Under the pieces are notes generated by a model, which worked only from the letters and a program-made list of their open reading frames with translations, ran no database searches and was not told where the DNA came from. Below, piece after piece: positions 1-6,552 of a stretch of 11,012 nucleotides of DNA. Source of the DNA: Bacteroides sp. UBA1773 (GTDB taxonomy: Bacteria > Bacteroidota > Bacteroidia > Bacteroidales > Bacteroidaceae); the NCBI GenBank assembly GCA_002315285.1, contig DCGR01000077.1:1-11012 (forward strand). Reading direction: 5' to 3'. Position 1 is the first letter of the stretch. Each line of letters starts with the position of its first letter. A program made the position numbers and the translations under genes.

Positions 1-171
1 ATAATAAGTTGGTACGATTTTACCTTGGATTGTTGAGATGTTTTGGAGTTGGATTGAAGGAGCGTAGCGGGCTACGTGACTGAAACTCAGCTCCAAAATA
101 GCCAACAAGATAAGGTGAAGGCGTGCCAGCGTAACTAAACATTTTGTACCAAGTTATTTTTTAATCATCAC
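1..171. repeat. Dispersed MITE-like repeat, copy 1 (left end cut by window edge)
   Basis: This stretch aligns over its whole length with 6381-6552, at roughly 85% identity counted by eye with only a few small indels. The right end (146-171) is an inverted copy of the left end seen in copy 2. By comparison with copy 2, about 11 bases of the left terminus lie outside the window. The interior folds as a long imperfect hairpin: 30-35 pairs with 103-108, 41-51 pairs with 88-98, and the tip is a 6-bp stem at 63-68/71-76. It contains no credible ORF. Ends plus hairpin and no coding capacity resemble a miniature inverted-repeat transposable element. A structured regulatory repeat is the alternative. 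The right flank starts ATA, so no target duplication can be judged here. Confidence 0.8.
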
Positions 172-227
172 ATAAACACGCGAAAACAAAAAAACAGTTA
201 ATTTCAAGACCTCACATATATAAGCAA

Positions 228-291
228 GCACGATTATTTCGGTTTTACATGATGAATAGTATCCATAAAACCGAAATAATCGTGCATTTTT
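228..291 (+). terminator. Perfect 20-bp inverted repeat followed by a T-run; probable intrinsic terminator
   Basis: Bases 228-247 and 266-285 are exact reverse complements (20 bp, 18-base loop), followed by A and then five T at 287-291. This has the layout of a factor-independent terminator for a rightward transcript entering from outside the window. The stem is AT-rich (7 of 20 pairs are G-C) and unusually long and perfect. It lies just upstream of the promoter for the acetyltransferase gene, so it would insulate that gene. On the minus strand the following sequence is only weakly T-rich. A protein-binding palindrome or a mobile-element remnant is possible. Confidence 0.5.
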
Positions 292-320
292 CCCCCTTCA
301 GGTCATTTTTTGTATCTTTG
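287..320 (+). promoter_or_regulatory. Bacteroidota-type promoter for the acetyltransferase gene
   Basis: The box TATCTTTG at 313-320 matches the TAnnTTTG -7 consensus of the Bacteroidota primary sigma factor. A T-rich TTTT near 287-290 sits at about the right distance for a -33 element but is not a clean TTTG, and it overlaps the T-run of the preceding hairpin. Transcription would start near 327, leaving a leader of under 20 bases before the ATG at 344. Confidence 0.65.
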
Positions 321-343
321 CACCGCACAATCCTATCAATGAA

Positions 344-994
344 ATGAACATACGATTAGAACAACCACAAGATTATCGTGAGGTAGAAAACCTTACACGT
401 GAGGCATTCTGGAATGTTTATGCACCTGGATGCGTAGAACATTTCGTACTCCATCATTACCGCGATGACCCCGACTTCATCCCGGAACTCGATTTCGTGA
501 TGGAGGAGGATGGCAAGATCATAGGCCACGTGATGTACTCCAAGGCAGAGATTGTTCGCGACGATGGCGGCATACTGCCGGCGTGGACGTTCGGCCCTAT
601 CTCGATACATCCCGACTATAAGCGTAAAGGCTATGGCCTCAAGCTGCTCAACCATTCCATAGGAAAAGCCCGAGACATGGGCATTGGTGTGCTATGTATG
701 GAGGGAAACATCCACTTCTACAAGCATGCGGGGTTTGTGTTGGCAAGCACCCTCAACATCCACTATCATGCTGAGCCAAAAGAGTCGGAAGTCCCTTATT
801 TCCTTGCTCAGGAACTGATTCCTGGCTACCTCAATGGGGTGGAAGGCACCTATCACACGCCAAAGGGCTATTACGTTGCCTTCGAGAATCCGGAGGCTTT
901 CGAGGAGTTTGAAGCCACATTTCCAGAAAAGGAGAAGAAAACCCAGGAGGGACAGATTGTCGGTGATTGCACCCAAAATCCCAACAGCAAATAA
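344..994 (+). CDS. GNAT family N-acetyltransferase
   Basis: The 216-residue protein is a probable cytosolic acetyl-CoA-dependent N-acyltransferase; the acceptor is unknown. The N-terminal strand and helix (residues 1-25) start in the usual GNAT manner. Motif A runs from about 82 to 106: an FGPISIHP strand followed by KRKGYG (93-98), the pyrophosphate-binding loop (Q/RxxGxG/A type). Around 117-131, CMEGNIHFYKHAGF matches the late-motif tyrosine and the 'GF' seen in YhbS-like members (COG3153). The final 45 residues are charged, rich in Glu and Lys, and look like a family-specific tail. The start follows the TAnnTTTG box by about two dozen bases and has no clear Shine-Dalgarno sequence, as is common here. 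It looks monocistronic, because a second promoter lies after it. The fold assignment is secure; the substrate is not known. Confidence 0.88.
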   Translation: MNIRLEQPQDYREVENLTREAFWNVYAPGCVEHFVLHHYRDDPDFIPELDFVMEEDGKIIGHVMYSKAEIVRDDGGILPAWTFGPISIHPDYKRKGYGLKLLNHSIGKARDMGIGVLCMEGNIHFYKHAGFVLASTLNIHYHAEPKESEVPYFLAQELIPGYLNGVEGTYHTPKGYYVAFENPEAFEEFEATFPEKEKKTQEGQIVGDCTQNPNSK

Positions 995-1061
995 GGATTT
1001 CACTGACACGTTTCCTGCGTGGACGTGTGCCGTTTAGGATGTACTGTTTTTTTTGTCTCTC

Positions 1062-1095
1062 TTTGTTGCCGTATGGAAACATTTCAGTATATTTG
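1062..1095 (+). promoter_or_regulatory. Bacteroidota-type promoter for the DUF3795-like gene
   Basis: TTTG at 1062-1065 and TATATTTG at 1088-1095 are separated by 22 bases, close to the consensus TTTG-N19-21-TAnnTTTG. The predicted transcript starts near 1102, about 20 bases before the ATG at 1122. This decides the start of the next gene: an upstream in-frame TTG at 1053 would lie before the transcription start. Confidence 0.7.
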
Positions 1096-1121
1096 TCCAA
1101 AACTTTTGTGAAAGCTGGAAA

Positions 1122-1457
1122 ATGGATGAACTGATTGCCTGTTGCGGGTTGGACTGCAACCAGTGTGATGCCCGAAGGGCCACACTCCACAATGATGATG
1201 CGTTGCGTGCCAAAACCGCCCGATTGTGGTGCGAACTGAACCACACCGATATGGTCAGGCCAGAGCACATCAACTGCTTGGGTTGCCGTGTGGAAGGGGT
1301 GAAAACGGTATTTTGCTCCACCATGTGCGACATCCGACGGTGCTGCCAGTCCAAAGGTTTCGATACCTGTCGCGATTGCGACCAGAAACGCGATTGCGCC
1401 AAGCTCTCTTCACTGACTTCTTCCAATCCGGATGCATTGCGCAGAATCCAGGACTGA
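1122..1457 (+). CDS. Cysteine-rich DUF3795-like protein
   Basis: The 111-residue soluble protein has 14 cysteines at positions 7, 8, 12, 15, 37, 52, 55, 65, 69, 74, 75, 83, 86 and 92. The opening ACCGLDCNQCDA is characteristic of DUF3795 (PF12675) proteins, which begin with a CGxxCxxC-type motif and carry further CxxC pairs. The CLGC (52-55) and CRDC (83-86) pairs fit metal binding, zinc or an Fe-S cluster, but no function is established for the family. The ATG at 1122 is preferred over an in-frame TTG at 1053 because a good promoter sits between them and because the family motif begins immediately after this methionine. The symporter gene follows after 54 bases with no convincing promoter, so the two may be cotranscribed. 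Confidence 0.78.
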   Translation: MDELIACCGLDCNQCDARRATLHNDDALRAKTARLWCELNHTDMVRPEHINCLGCRVEGVKTVFCSTMCDIRRCCQSKGFDTCRDCDQKRDCAKLSSLTSSNPDALRRIQD

Positions 1458-1511
1458 CAAAGGCAAGTGCCCCATGACAAACAGATTATAAACTCTTGAC
1501 AAACGAATCCT

Positions 1512-2708
1512 ATGCACAACATCCTACAGAAGTACCACGAGACTCCACTCCTTGTAAAAATCATCATCGCCATTGTAGCCGGAACACTCATTGGAATGGT
1601 AGCATCGCCTGTTGTCGTCCGTGCCATGAACACCTTCTGCTCACTGTTCAATCAGTTGCTGGGGTTCATGATTCCGCTCATCATTGTCGGATTGGTAACG
1701 CCGGCCATTGCCAGGGTGGGCAAGGATGCCGGCCGTCTGTTAGGCCTTACCGTGCTCATTGCCTATGTCTTTACGGTGTTGTCAGGACTGTTTGCCTATG
1801 GTTGTAGCGTTCGGCTGTTTCCTTTGCTTGTCGATGGTTCTGCTGTCGATATGCTGAAGTCAGGAGGATCGTCATTCGCGCCCTATTTCACTGTCGGCAT
1901 TCCTCCCATCATGGACGTGATGACGGCTCTCGTGGGCTCGTTTGTGTTGGGTTTGGGCATTGGTGCTTTCAATGCTGTCTATATTCGCAACTTCTTCGAT
2001 GAGCTGGAACTCATCGTCACATCCACCATATCCGTGCTTGTTGTCCCATTGTTGCCGTTGTTCATCTTTGGCTTGTTCATGGATATGGCAGCAGCGGGTA
2101 AGGTGGGTCCTGTATTGTTGGCTTTTGTCAAGGTCATCATTGTCATCTTCATCATGACCCTCGTCTTGCTGGTGTTGCAATACTGTGTGGCAGGGATTGT
2201 GACAGGCCGTAATCCGTTCAGGATGCTAGCGCGGATGATGCCTGCGTATTTCACTGCGTTGGGCACCTCATCGTCGGCTGCCACCATACCGGTCACGTTG
2301 AAGCAGGCAAAGACAAATGGAGTCCGTGGCGAGATTGCAGGTTTTGTGATACCTCTGTGTGCCACCATTCATCTTTCGGGCAGCACGTTGAAAATCACGA
2401 GTTGTGCCATTGCGCTGATGATGATACAGGGGCTCCACATTGGGTTTCTGCCCATGTTTGGGTTTGTGCTCATGCTGGGGGTGACGATGGTAGCAGCTCC
2501 AGGCGTTCCCGGTGGTGCTATCATGGCAGCACTCGGAGTGCTCGAATCCTTGTTGGGGTTCGATGCGTCGCAGCAAGCCATGATGATCACCCTTTACATC
2601 GCCATGGATTCGTTTGGCACGGCTTGCAATGTCACAGGCGATGGAGCCATTGCCGTCATCATGGACAGGCTGACAGGCAAGGCTCCTGTCGGGGATGGTC
2701 ATTCATGA
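1512..2708 (+). CDS. SDF-family (DAACS) amino acid or dicarboxylate:cation symporter
   Basis: This is a 398-residue inner-membrane transporter with about eight hydrophobic helices and two re-entrant hairpins, the length expected for the sodium:dicarboxylate symporter family (PF00375). Visible landmarks are the HP1 serine-rich tip GTSSSAATIPVT (251-262), the TM7 motif region CATIHLSGSTLK (283-294), the HP2 segment APGVPGGAIMAALGVL (329-344) and the TM8 signature DSFGTACNVTGD (366-377). Two positions are unusual. The NMDGT sodium-site motif of TM7 reads HLSGS (287-291). The TM8 arginine that binds the side-chain carboxylate in aspartate/glutamate carriers is Gly369, while Asp366, Thr370, Asn373 and Asp377 are kept. 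From family knowledge, loss of that arginine argues against an acidic amino acid substrate and for a neutral one; that is inference. The gene ends 10 bases inside a convergent minus-strand ORF. Confidence 0.9.
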   Translation: MHNILQKYHETPLLVKIIIAIVAGTLIGMVASPVVVRAMNTFCSLFNQLLGFMIPLIIVGLVTPAIARVGKDAGRLLGLTVLIAYVFTVLSGLFAYGCSVRLFPLLVDGSAVDMLKSGGSSFAPYFTVGIPPIMDVMTALVGSFVLGLGIGAFNAVYIRNFFDELELIVTSTISVLVVPLLPLFIFGLFMDMAAAGKVGPVLLAFVKVIIVIFIMTLVLLVLQYCVAGIVTGRNPFRMLARMMPAYFTALGTSSSAATIPVTLKQAKTNGVRGEIAGFVIPLCATIHLSGSTLKITSCAIALMMIQGLHIGFLPMFGFVLMLGVTMVAAPGVPGGAIMAALGVLESLLGFDASQQAMMITLYIAMDSFGTACNVTGDGAIAVIMDRLTGKAPVGDGHS

Positions 2709-3098
2709 GGCACGAGGCGTTCCAACGCCATGGTCATCCTGCTCCCCAAGCGTTCATCCACACCGCAGTAGTAGCCATAGCACACCAGCATAAGCTGTTG
2801 GAAACGTGCGTGCAGTTCCTTCAGGGCCTTTTCGCTCAAGTGGGCATACATGTGTCTTTCAAAACATCCATAAAACTCCTGTAGCAGCCTTGTCGGCATG
2901 TGAAATTCTCGTATCGACTTTGTGTCGTTCAGCTTTGTTGCCTTCGCCACAGGCTGTCCAGTTGTCCAGTCCGATAAGGGTCGCTTCCACTTTTTCGTTG
3001 TTCTGTTGAGGCTTGCCAGGGTTGTTTGCTGTCATTTGTCGGTGTTTGTTTGGTGATTCAAGAAGTTCTTTGCCTTTGTTTCTCATGGGTGGTGTCAT
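2699..3098 (-). pseudogene. Hypothetical gene, apparently frameshifted at a homopolymer
   Basis: I do not recognise this protein. The downstream frame (stop TGA, plus coordinates 2699-2701) reads a well-balanced helical sequence, including EFHMPTRLLQEFYGCFERHM and LSEKALKELHARFQQLMLV, but has no ATG before an upstream stop. An ATG (at 3098, or 3086) lies in the neighbouring frame. Removing one base from the five-T run at 2991-2995 (five A in the sense strand) joins the two frames into a continuous protein of about 132 residues, crossing the join as NNEKWKRPLSDWTTG. This suggests a one-base insertion: a decaying gene, slippage-based variation or a sequencing error. Alternatively, only the downstream part is translated, from a GTG at 2950. 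A strong-looking promoter lies about 100 bases upstream. The 3' end overlaps the symporter end tail to tail by 10 bases. Confidence 0.42.
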
Positions 3099-3136
3099 GA
3101 TGTTTGGATGGTTGAGGGAGTGAAATGTCATAAAAC

Positions 3137-3171
3137 AAAGATGGGAATCTTCACAGACTCCCAATCTTTTT
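3137..3171. other. Imperfect hairpin in the leader of the hypothetical gene (attenuator- or terminator-like)
   Basis: Bases 3137-3146 pair with 3159-3169 with one bulged base and a 12-base loop. On the plus strand the stem runs into five T (3167-3171). On the minus strand it is followed by TTTGTTTTA. It therefore has terminator character in both directions. It sits inside the predicted leader of the minus-strand gene at 2699-3098, where it could act as an attenuator. No plus-strand gene ends close enough to need it, the symporter stopping more than 400 bases earlier. Confidence 0.4.
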
Positions 3172-3191
3172 CAAACCTTAAATCTAATACC

Positions 3192-3215
3192 ATGAAAAAC
3201 ACGATGCAAAAGTAG
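3192..3215 (+). other. Seven-codon ORF with a Bacteroidales-like translation start; possible gene-start remnant
   Basis: An A/T-rich leader is followed by ATG AAA AAC ACG ATG CAA AAG TAG. The context (CTAATACC just before the ATG, MKN start) looks to me like the beginning of an exported-protein gene, but it stops after seven codons. It overlaps the minus-strand promoter box at 3207-3214. It may be a remnant of a deleted gene, a leader peptide or chance. Confidence 0.2.
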
Positions 3216-3237
3216 TGTTTTTTATGTTATACAACAT
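3207..3237 (-). promoter_or_regulatory. Bacteroidota-type promoter reading leftward
   Basis: On the minus strand, TACTTTTG (plus 3207-3214) matches TAnnTTTG and is followed by CATC, a common context. A GTTG (plus 3232-3235) lies 17 bases upstream as a slightly short -33 element. The -33 overlaps a small inverted repeat, ATGTT-N4-AACAT (3224-3237), a possible operator. Transcription would start near 3200 and lead into the frameshifted gene at 2699-3098. Confidence 0.55.
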
Positions 3238-3341
3238 GTTTTTGGAACTAAATCTGCTATTCTTTAACATAAATTTACCATTCCAGATAGTTTTCTAATA
3301 ATTTTAACGCTTTATGTAGCCGGTTTGGTGTACAATCCGAA
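3216..3341. other. AT-rich spacer between the operon end and the next minus-strand promoter
   Basis: Apart from the promoter overlap at its left edge, I see no gene, no repeat and no convincing hairpin with a T-run here. The operon ending at 3342 therefore has no obvious intrinsic terminator, so termination may be Rho-dependent or read through into the next unit. Confidence 0.4.
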
Positions 3342-5228
3342 TTATTTTGTTGTTTTCAGTCTCTCGATGCCTTTCCCATCAAGAATGTAGTCGCCTTCGT
3401 TGAAGTGTTGGTTGTCGGGTAGTGTGTCGGCATCCTTGCCCGTACCTTTCCGCATCAGTTCCTTCAGTTCCGGCAGATGGTGCTGATACACTCCGCGTGG
3501 CTTCACGTTGTGCTTCTTGCAGAGGGAGGCAGCCATGCCCACCACTTCGCCCATCATGGCTATGTTGCGCATCAGTCGGGTCGAACCCAATGTCACGTGG
3601 GTGGTGCTGATGTTGCGCCCTGCCATGAACAGGTTGTTCACATTGCGGGAGTAGAGGCAGCGGTAAGGCACGTCATACACTCGGATGGGGTTCGATTTGG
3701 TTTCTGCCTTGAACTCCTGTCCGGGAAAATGTTTAGTGTTCACCCGGTCGGGGAAATGCAGGTCGAAATGCCAGTTGATGGCAAACGACGCATCCTCATG
3801 AAACACGTGCTTGTCCACATCGTCCTGTTTCAGGATGTAATCGCCCAGCAAACGGCGTGATTCGCGTTTTCCCGCTACGTATGCCACCCAGTCCAGTGCG
3901 CGGTTTGTGTAGCGTGCCTTGCCCGAAAAGTGGTTTTTCAGGTAACTCCAGTTGGAGTAGATCACCAACATGCCATAGTCGCGGATGCGCTCGAAGTCGT
4001 ATATCTGGTCGAAGTTCATGCCTGTCTCCCAGGTCCATTCGCCCATTTTCACGTCCAGACAGTTCTCCTCGTTGAAGGTCAGTCCATACTTGAATTCTGG
4101 GAATCGGTTCGGCCGCTTTGTCTCCACCGAGTACCATTGCACCGACGAGCCCATCGTCAGCTTGTCGGCCTGCTCCGGTGCCAGCGACTCGCCGTATTCG
4201 TTGCGGCCTTCGCGTCCCATCAGGTAGTCGGCACCAGCCATGAACCCAAGGTTCGCATCGCCCGTGCAGTCGCTGAAGAGTGGAGCTGTCAGCCGCAGTT
4301 CGTCACCGTTTTCCGTGTGGCGTACGATGACGGCCTTGATGTCTTGTCCGGCCATTTCCACCTGCATGGCCCGATAGCAACTGAACAGCTTCACGTTGGG
4401 CTCGGCGGCGATGAATGCTGCCTTTTTCTCGTCCTCATATTGTGCTGCGGGTTGTGCGTTGCCGCCTTTCGAGTGTCCGAATTCGCGGAGCATCCTGCCC
4501 AGTGCGGGATAAGCCCCGATCTCAATCTTGCCGCCTAGGTGTACGCGCACTTCCGAACTGTTGTTTCCACCCAATAGGCGACGGTCGTGTACGAGTGCCA
4601 CCTTCAGTCCCAGTCGGGCTGCCGACACGGCTGCACACATGCCGCCTATGCCACCACCCACCACTATCAGGTCGAACTGTCCGCCGTCGGCTGCCTGTTG
4701 AGGCAGCGTGCCATGTTTTCGTCTGAAAGCGTCCATTTCATCGGTCGATTCGGGCAGACAAGGTTCTTTGTCGTTGGTCAGGAACAAGGCATCGCAACGG
4801 CCGTCGAAGCCCTTTAGGTCGTGCAGGGCAAGGGTGTTGTCGCCCTTTTTCAGCACGGCTGTTCCCGCATATTGCCATCCCCATGCCGTACCCTTCGTGC
4901 CCAGCACCGTTTTGATGGCCTTGCCGTTCACTTTCACCTGAAAAGCGCCTGGTCCTTCATCCTTACTCCAGGGAGCCGTCCAGTTGAAGGTTCGTACCCA
5001 CACCCTGTATGTTCCCTTTTCATCGGCGTGGATGATGGTCTGTGCATCGGCCACAGGCTCGCCCATACCATGCGCTATGAGGTAAGGCGATCCCATCAGG
5101 CTCATGAATTGCTGGTCTACTTTCCAGCCACCCTTCTCGTTGAAACTCTCTGTTTCCACCAGATAGTCGGTGGCCCACAACGGCATTGTCAGACATAAGG
5201 TCAGGCAAATGCAAAACCATTTCTTCAT
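3342..5228 (-). CDS. Secreted FAD-dependent oxidoreductase with N-terminal carbohydrate-binding-like domain
   Basis: The 628-residue protein has a Sec signal peptide (residues 1-19, ending PLWA before TDY). Residues 20-155 form a predicted beta-rich domain resembling the CBM-like domain of golvesin/xanthan-lyase-type proteins (tentative). Residues about 184-575 are a FAD_oxidored (PF12831) domain: dinucleotide fold VVGGGIGGMCAAVSAARLG (189-207), RRLLGGNNSSE (216-226), the late DCTGDANLG (320-328) and the C-terminal FAD segment NNLFMAGRNIS (531-541). The substrate is unknown. It is the last gene of the operon, 45 bases after the lipoprotein gene, consistent with an envelope redox step on a sugar or glycan product (inference). 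The start at 5228 is chosen because the signal peptide begins there and AAAGGA stands three bases upstream. An in-frame ATG at 5267 would add 13 polar residues before the signal peptide. Some databases may label relatives xanthan lyase; nothing here supports lyase activity. Confidence 0.85.
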   Translation of the reverse strand: MKKWFCICLTLCLTMPLWATDYLVETESFNEKGGWKVDQQFMSLMGSPYLIAHGMGEPVADAQTIIHADEKGTYRVWVRTFNWTAPWSKDEGPGAFQVKVNGKAIKTVLGTKGTAWGWQYAGTAVLKKGDNTLALHDLKGFDGRCDALFLTNDKEPCLPESTDEMDAFRRKHGTLPQQAADGGQFDLIVVGGGIGGMCAAVSAARLGLKVALVHDRRLLGGNNSSEVRVHLGGKIEIGAYPALGRMLREFGHSKGGNAQPAAQYEDEKKAAFIAAEPNVKLFSCYRAMQVEMAGQDIKAVIVRHTENGDELRLTAPLFSDCTGDANLGFMAGADYLMGREGRNEYGESLAPEQADKLTMGSSVQWYSVETKRPNRFPEFKYGLTFNEENCLDVKMGEWTWETGMNFDQIYDFERIRDYGMLVIYSNWSYLKNHFSGKARYTNRALDWVAYVAGKRESRRLLGDYILKQDDVDKHVFHEDASFAINWHFDLHFPDRVNTKHFPGQEFKAETKSNPIRVYDVPYRCLYSRNVNNLFMAGRNISTTHVTLGSTRLMRNIAMMGEVVGMAASLCKKHNVKPRGVYQHHLPELKELMRKGTGKDADTLPDNQHFNEGDYILDGKGIERLKTTK

Positions 5229-5273
5229 ATATCCTTTCTTTATATTCAATGTTTCTTCACTCGACATGCGCCA

Positions 5274-6353
5274 TTATTCGCCCAGCGGCACCTGTACGTT
5301 GTACGAGCATTCCATCACACCATCGTCTCCCATTTTGCCTGCGGCCAGTAGCAGTGCGATGGGTCTGCCCTGCTCAAACAGCAGTTGCGGGCGCTCCAGG
5401 TTGCTCATCTGTTCCATCTTTCCCGATTCCCAGCACAGTTCCAGCCCCATGGCGAAACAATGCTTTGCCAGCGACCAGTCCAGTCCATTGGTCGATTCGA
5501 ATAGCGCCAGCGATTTCCCCCGTTGTGTGAAGGCACCCTTCATGTCCTTCACCAGTGCGTAGAACTTGTCATTCTCACACCACACGTAGGGGTCTTCGGC
5601 TGGGAAATCCGATCCCTCAATGACGAAGGTCGGTTTCATTTGTTTCCTGAATGGTCCTGTCGGACTATCCGACGTGGCGGTAAGGTGTACCACCGGACCA
5701 CCGAAAGGCAACGGACGGCGCTTGCCTACCGCCTTATATATCATCAGGTAACTACCATCCGGACATTGCGTTATGGCAGGATTTGAGGTCATCAGTGCAT
5801 CGGCTGCGAGGCTATCGGCCGACACGTCAATCAGTGGCTGGTCAAGACGTTGCCATGGTCCGTCGGGGGTATCTGCCACTGCTACTCCGATGCGTTGGTT
5901 GTTGCGGTGTGTGAAGTTGAGGGAGTTGTGGGGTGAGGGTACTCCATCGCCCGTATTGCCCATGTAGTACAGGTAATACTTGTTGCCGAAACGGTGTACC
6001 GTAGGATTGTGTGTACACAGTCCGTCCCAGTATTCTGCGCCACGTGCAGGCAGGGCCACATCGCGGTGTGTGAATGGACCGAAGGGTGCATCGGATGTAG
6101 CGTGTGCCACTTCTGAATGGGTCACCCACGAGTTGAACCCCAGTTCCTTCTTCCAGCGCGAATAGAACAGATGATAGGTTCCGGCATCGTCCTTCACCAT
6201 CGTTCCACACCAGATGAAATAGTCTGGATTCATCATCCGGGCTGTTTCAGGCACAGGTTGCACCAACGCATGGAAGTCAAGGTCATGTTCCTTGGGCGCA
6301 CAGGCCACCAGCATACCTATACTCATTGCCCATAGTAATTTTCTACCTTTCAT
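5274..6353 (-). CDS. Lipoprotein glycoside hydrolase-like, five-bladed beta-propeller (GH43/32/130-type)
   Basis: The 359-residue protein has a lipoprotein signal with lipobox LVAC (15-18, lipidated Cys18), so it is membrane-anchored in the envelope. The body shows repeating blade signatures: WCGTMVKDDAGTYHLFYSRW (49-68), HNPTVHRFGNKYYLYYMG (115-132), NPAITQCPDGSYLMIYKA (191-208), AEDPYVWCENDKFYALVKD (252-270) and ERPQLLFEQGRPIALLLA (320-337). This pattern and length fit the five-bladed propeller superfamily of GH43/62/32/68/117/130. Conserved acids such as Asp55/56, Asp254 and Glu320 are candidates for catalysis, but I cannot assign the family or sugar. The start is the ATG at 6353, directly before the signal peptide. 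The reading frame stays open upstream to 6521 only by running through the repeat copy 2. It lies downstream of the GH36/BNR fusion and shares its orientation with the operon. Confidence 0.82.
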   Translation of the reverse strand: MKGRKLLWAMSIGMLVACAPKEHDLDFHALVQPVPETARMMNPDYFIWCGTMVKDDAGTYHLFYSRWKKELGFNSWVTHSEVAHATSDAPFGPFTHRDVALPARGAEYWDGLCTHNPTVHRFGNKYYLYYMGNTGDGVPSPHNSLNFTHRNNQRIGVAVADTPDGPWQRLDQPLIDVSADSLAADALMTSNPAITQCPDGSYLMIYKAVGKRRPLPFGGPVVHLTATSDSPTGPFRKQMKPTFVIEGSDFPAEDPYVWCENDKFYALVKDMKGAFTQRGKSLALFESTNGLDWSLAKHCFAMGLELCWESGKMEQMSNLERPQLLFEQGRPIALLLAAGKMGDDGVMECSYNVQVPLGE

Positions 6354-6369
6354 TTTGTTATCGGATTTA

Positions 6370-6552
6370 GTGATGGTTAAATAATAAGTTGGTACGTTTT
6401 TGCCTTGGATTGTTGAGGTATTTTGGAGTTGGGACGAAGGAGCATAGCGGGCTATGTGACTGAGGAACAACTTCAAAATAGCCAACAAGATAAGGGAAAG
6501 GCGTACCACGCTATCAAACATTTTGTGCCAGGTTATTTTTTTTAATCATCAC
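6370..6552. repeat. Dispersed MITE-like repeat, copy 2, filling an operon spacer
   Basis: This is the complete copy of the repeat at 1-171. The ends are inverted: the left terminus begins GTGATGGTTAAATAATAAG and the right terminus ends with the matching inverted sequence ...AATCATCAC. The two termini agree closely over about 26 positions when both copies are compared. TTA flanks both sides (6367-6369 and 6553-6555), a candidate 3-bp target-site duplication. Interior pairing is 6421-6431 with 6468-6478, and the tip stem is 6443-6448/6451-6456. The element lies 5 bases past the stop codon of the GH36/BNR gene and 16 bases before the ATG of the lipoprotein gene, so it is virtually the whole spacer. 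It could affect readthrough, RNA stability or processing between the two genes (inference). Confidence 0.85.

Noticed and set aside
1006..1028. Hairpin ACACGT...ACGTGT as terminator of the acetyltransferase gene
   Set aside because: The stem is only 6 bp with an 11-base loop, and the run of T (1047-1054) is about 18 bases away, too far for an intrinsic terminator.
1053..1121. TTG start giving a 23-residue extension of the DUF3795-like protein
   Set aside because: A good promoter lies at 1062-1095, so this codon would not be in the transcript, and the family motif begins right after the ATG at 1122.
1496..1501. TTGACA-like -35 element before the symporter
   Set aside because: The Bacteroidota primary sigma factor does not use the TTGACA/TATAAT pattern, and no TAnnTTTG box follows it.
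3930..4538. 202-residue plus-strand ORF inside the flavoprotein gene
   Set aside because: It is antisense to a gene with clear FAD motifs, its composition is rich in His, Val and Arg without any domain I recognise, and it has no promoter.
6354..6521. N-terminal extension of the lipoprotein gene by 56 residues
   Set aside because: The frame is open but reads through the repeat copy 2 and would bury the lipoprotein signal peptide inside the protein. The ATG at 6353 fits the lipobox.
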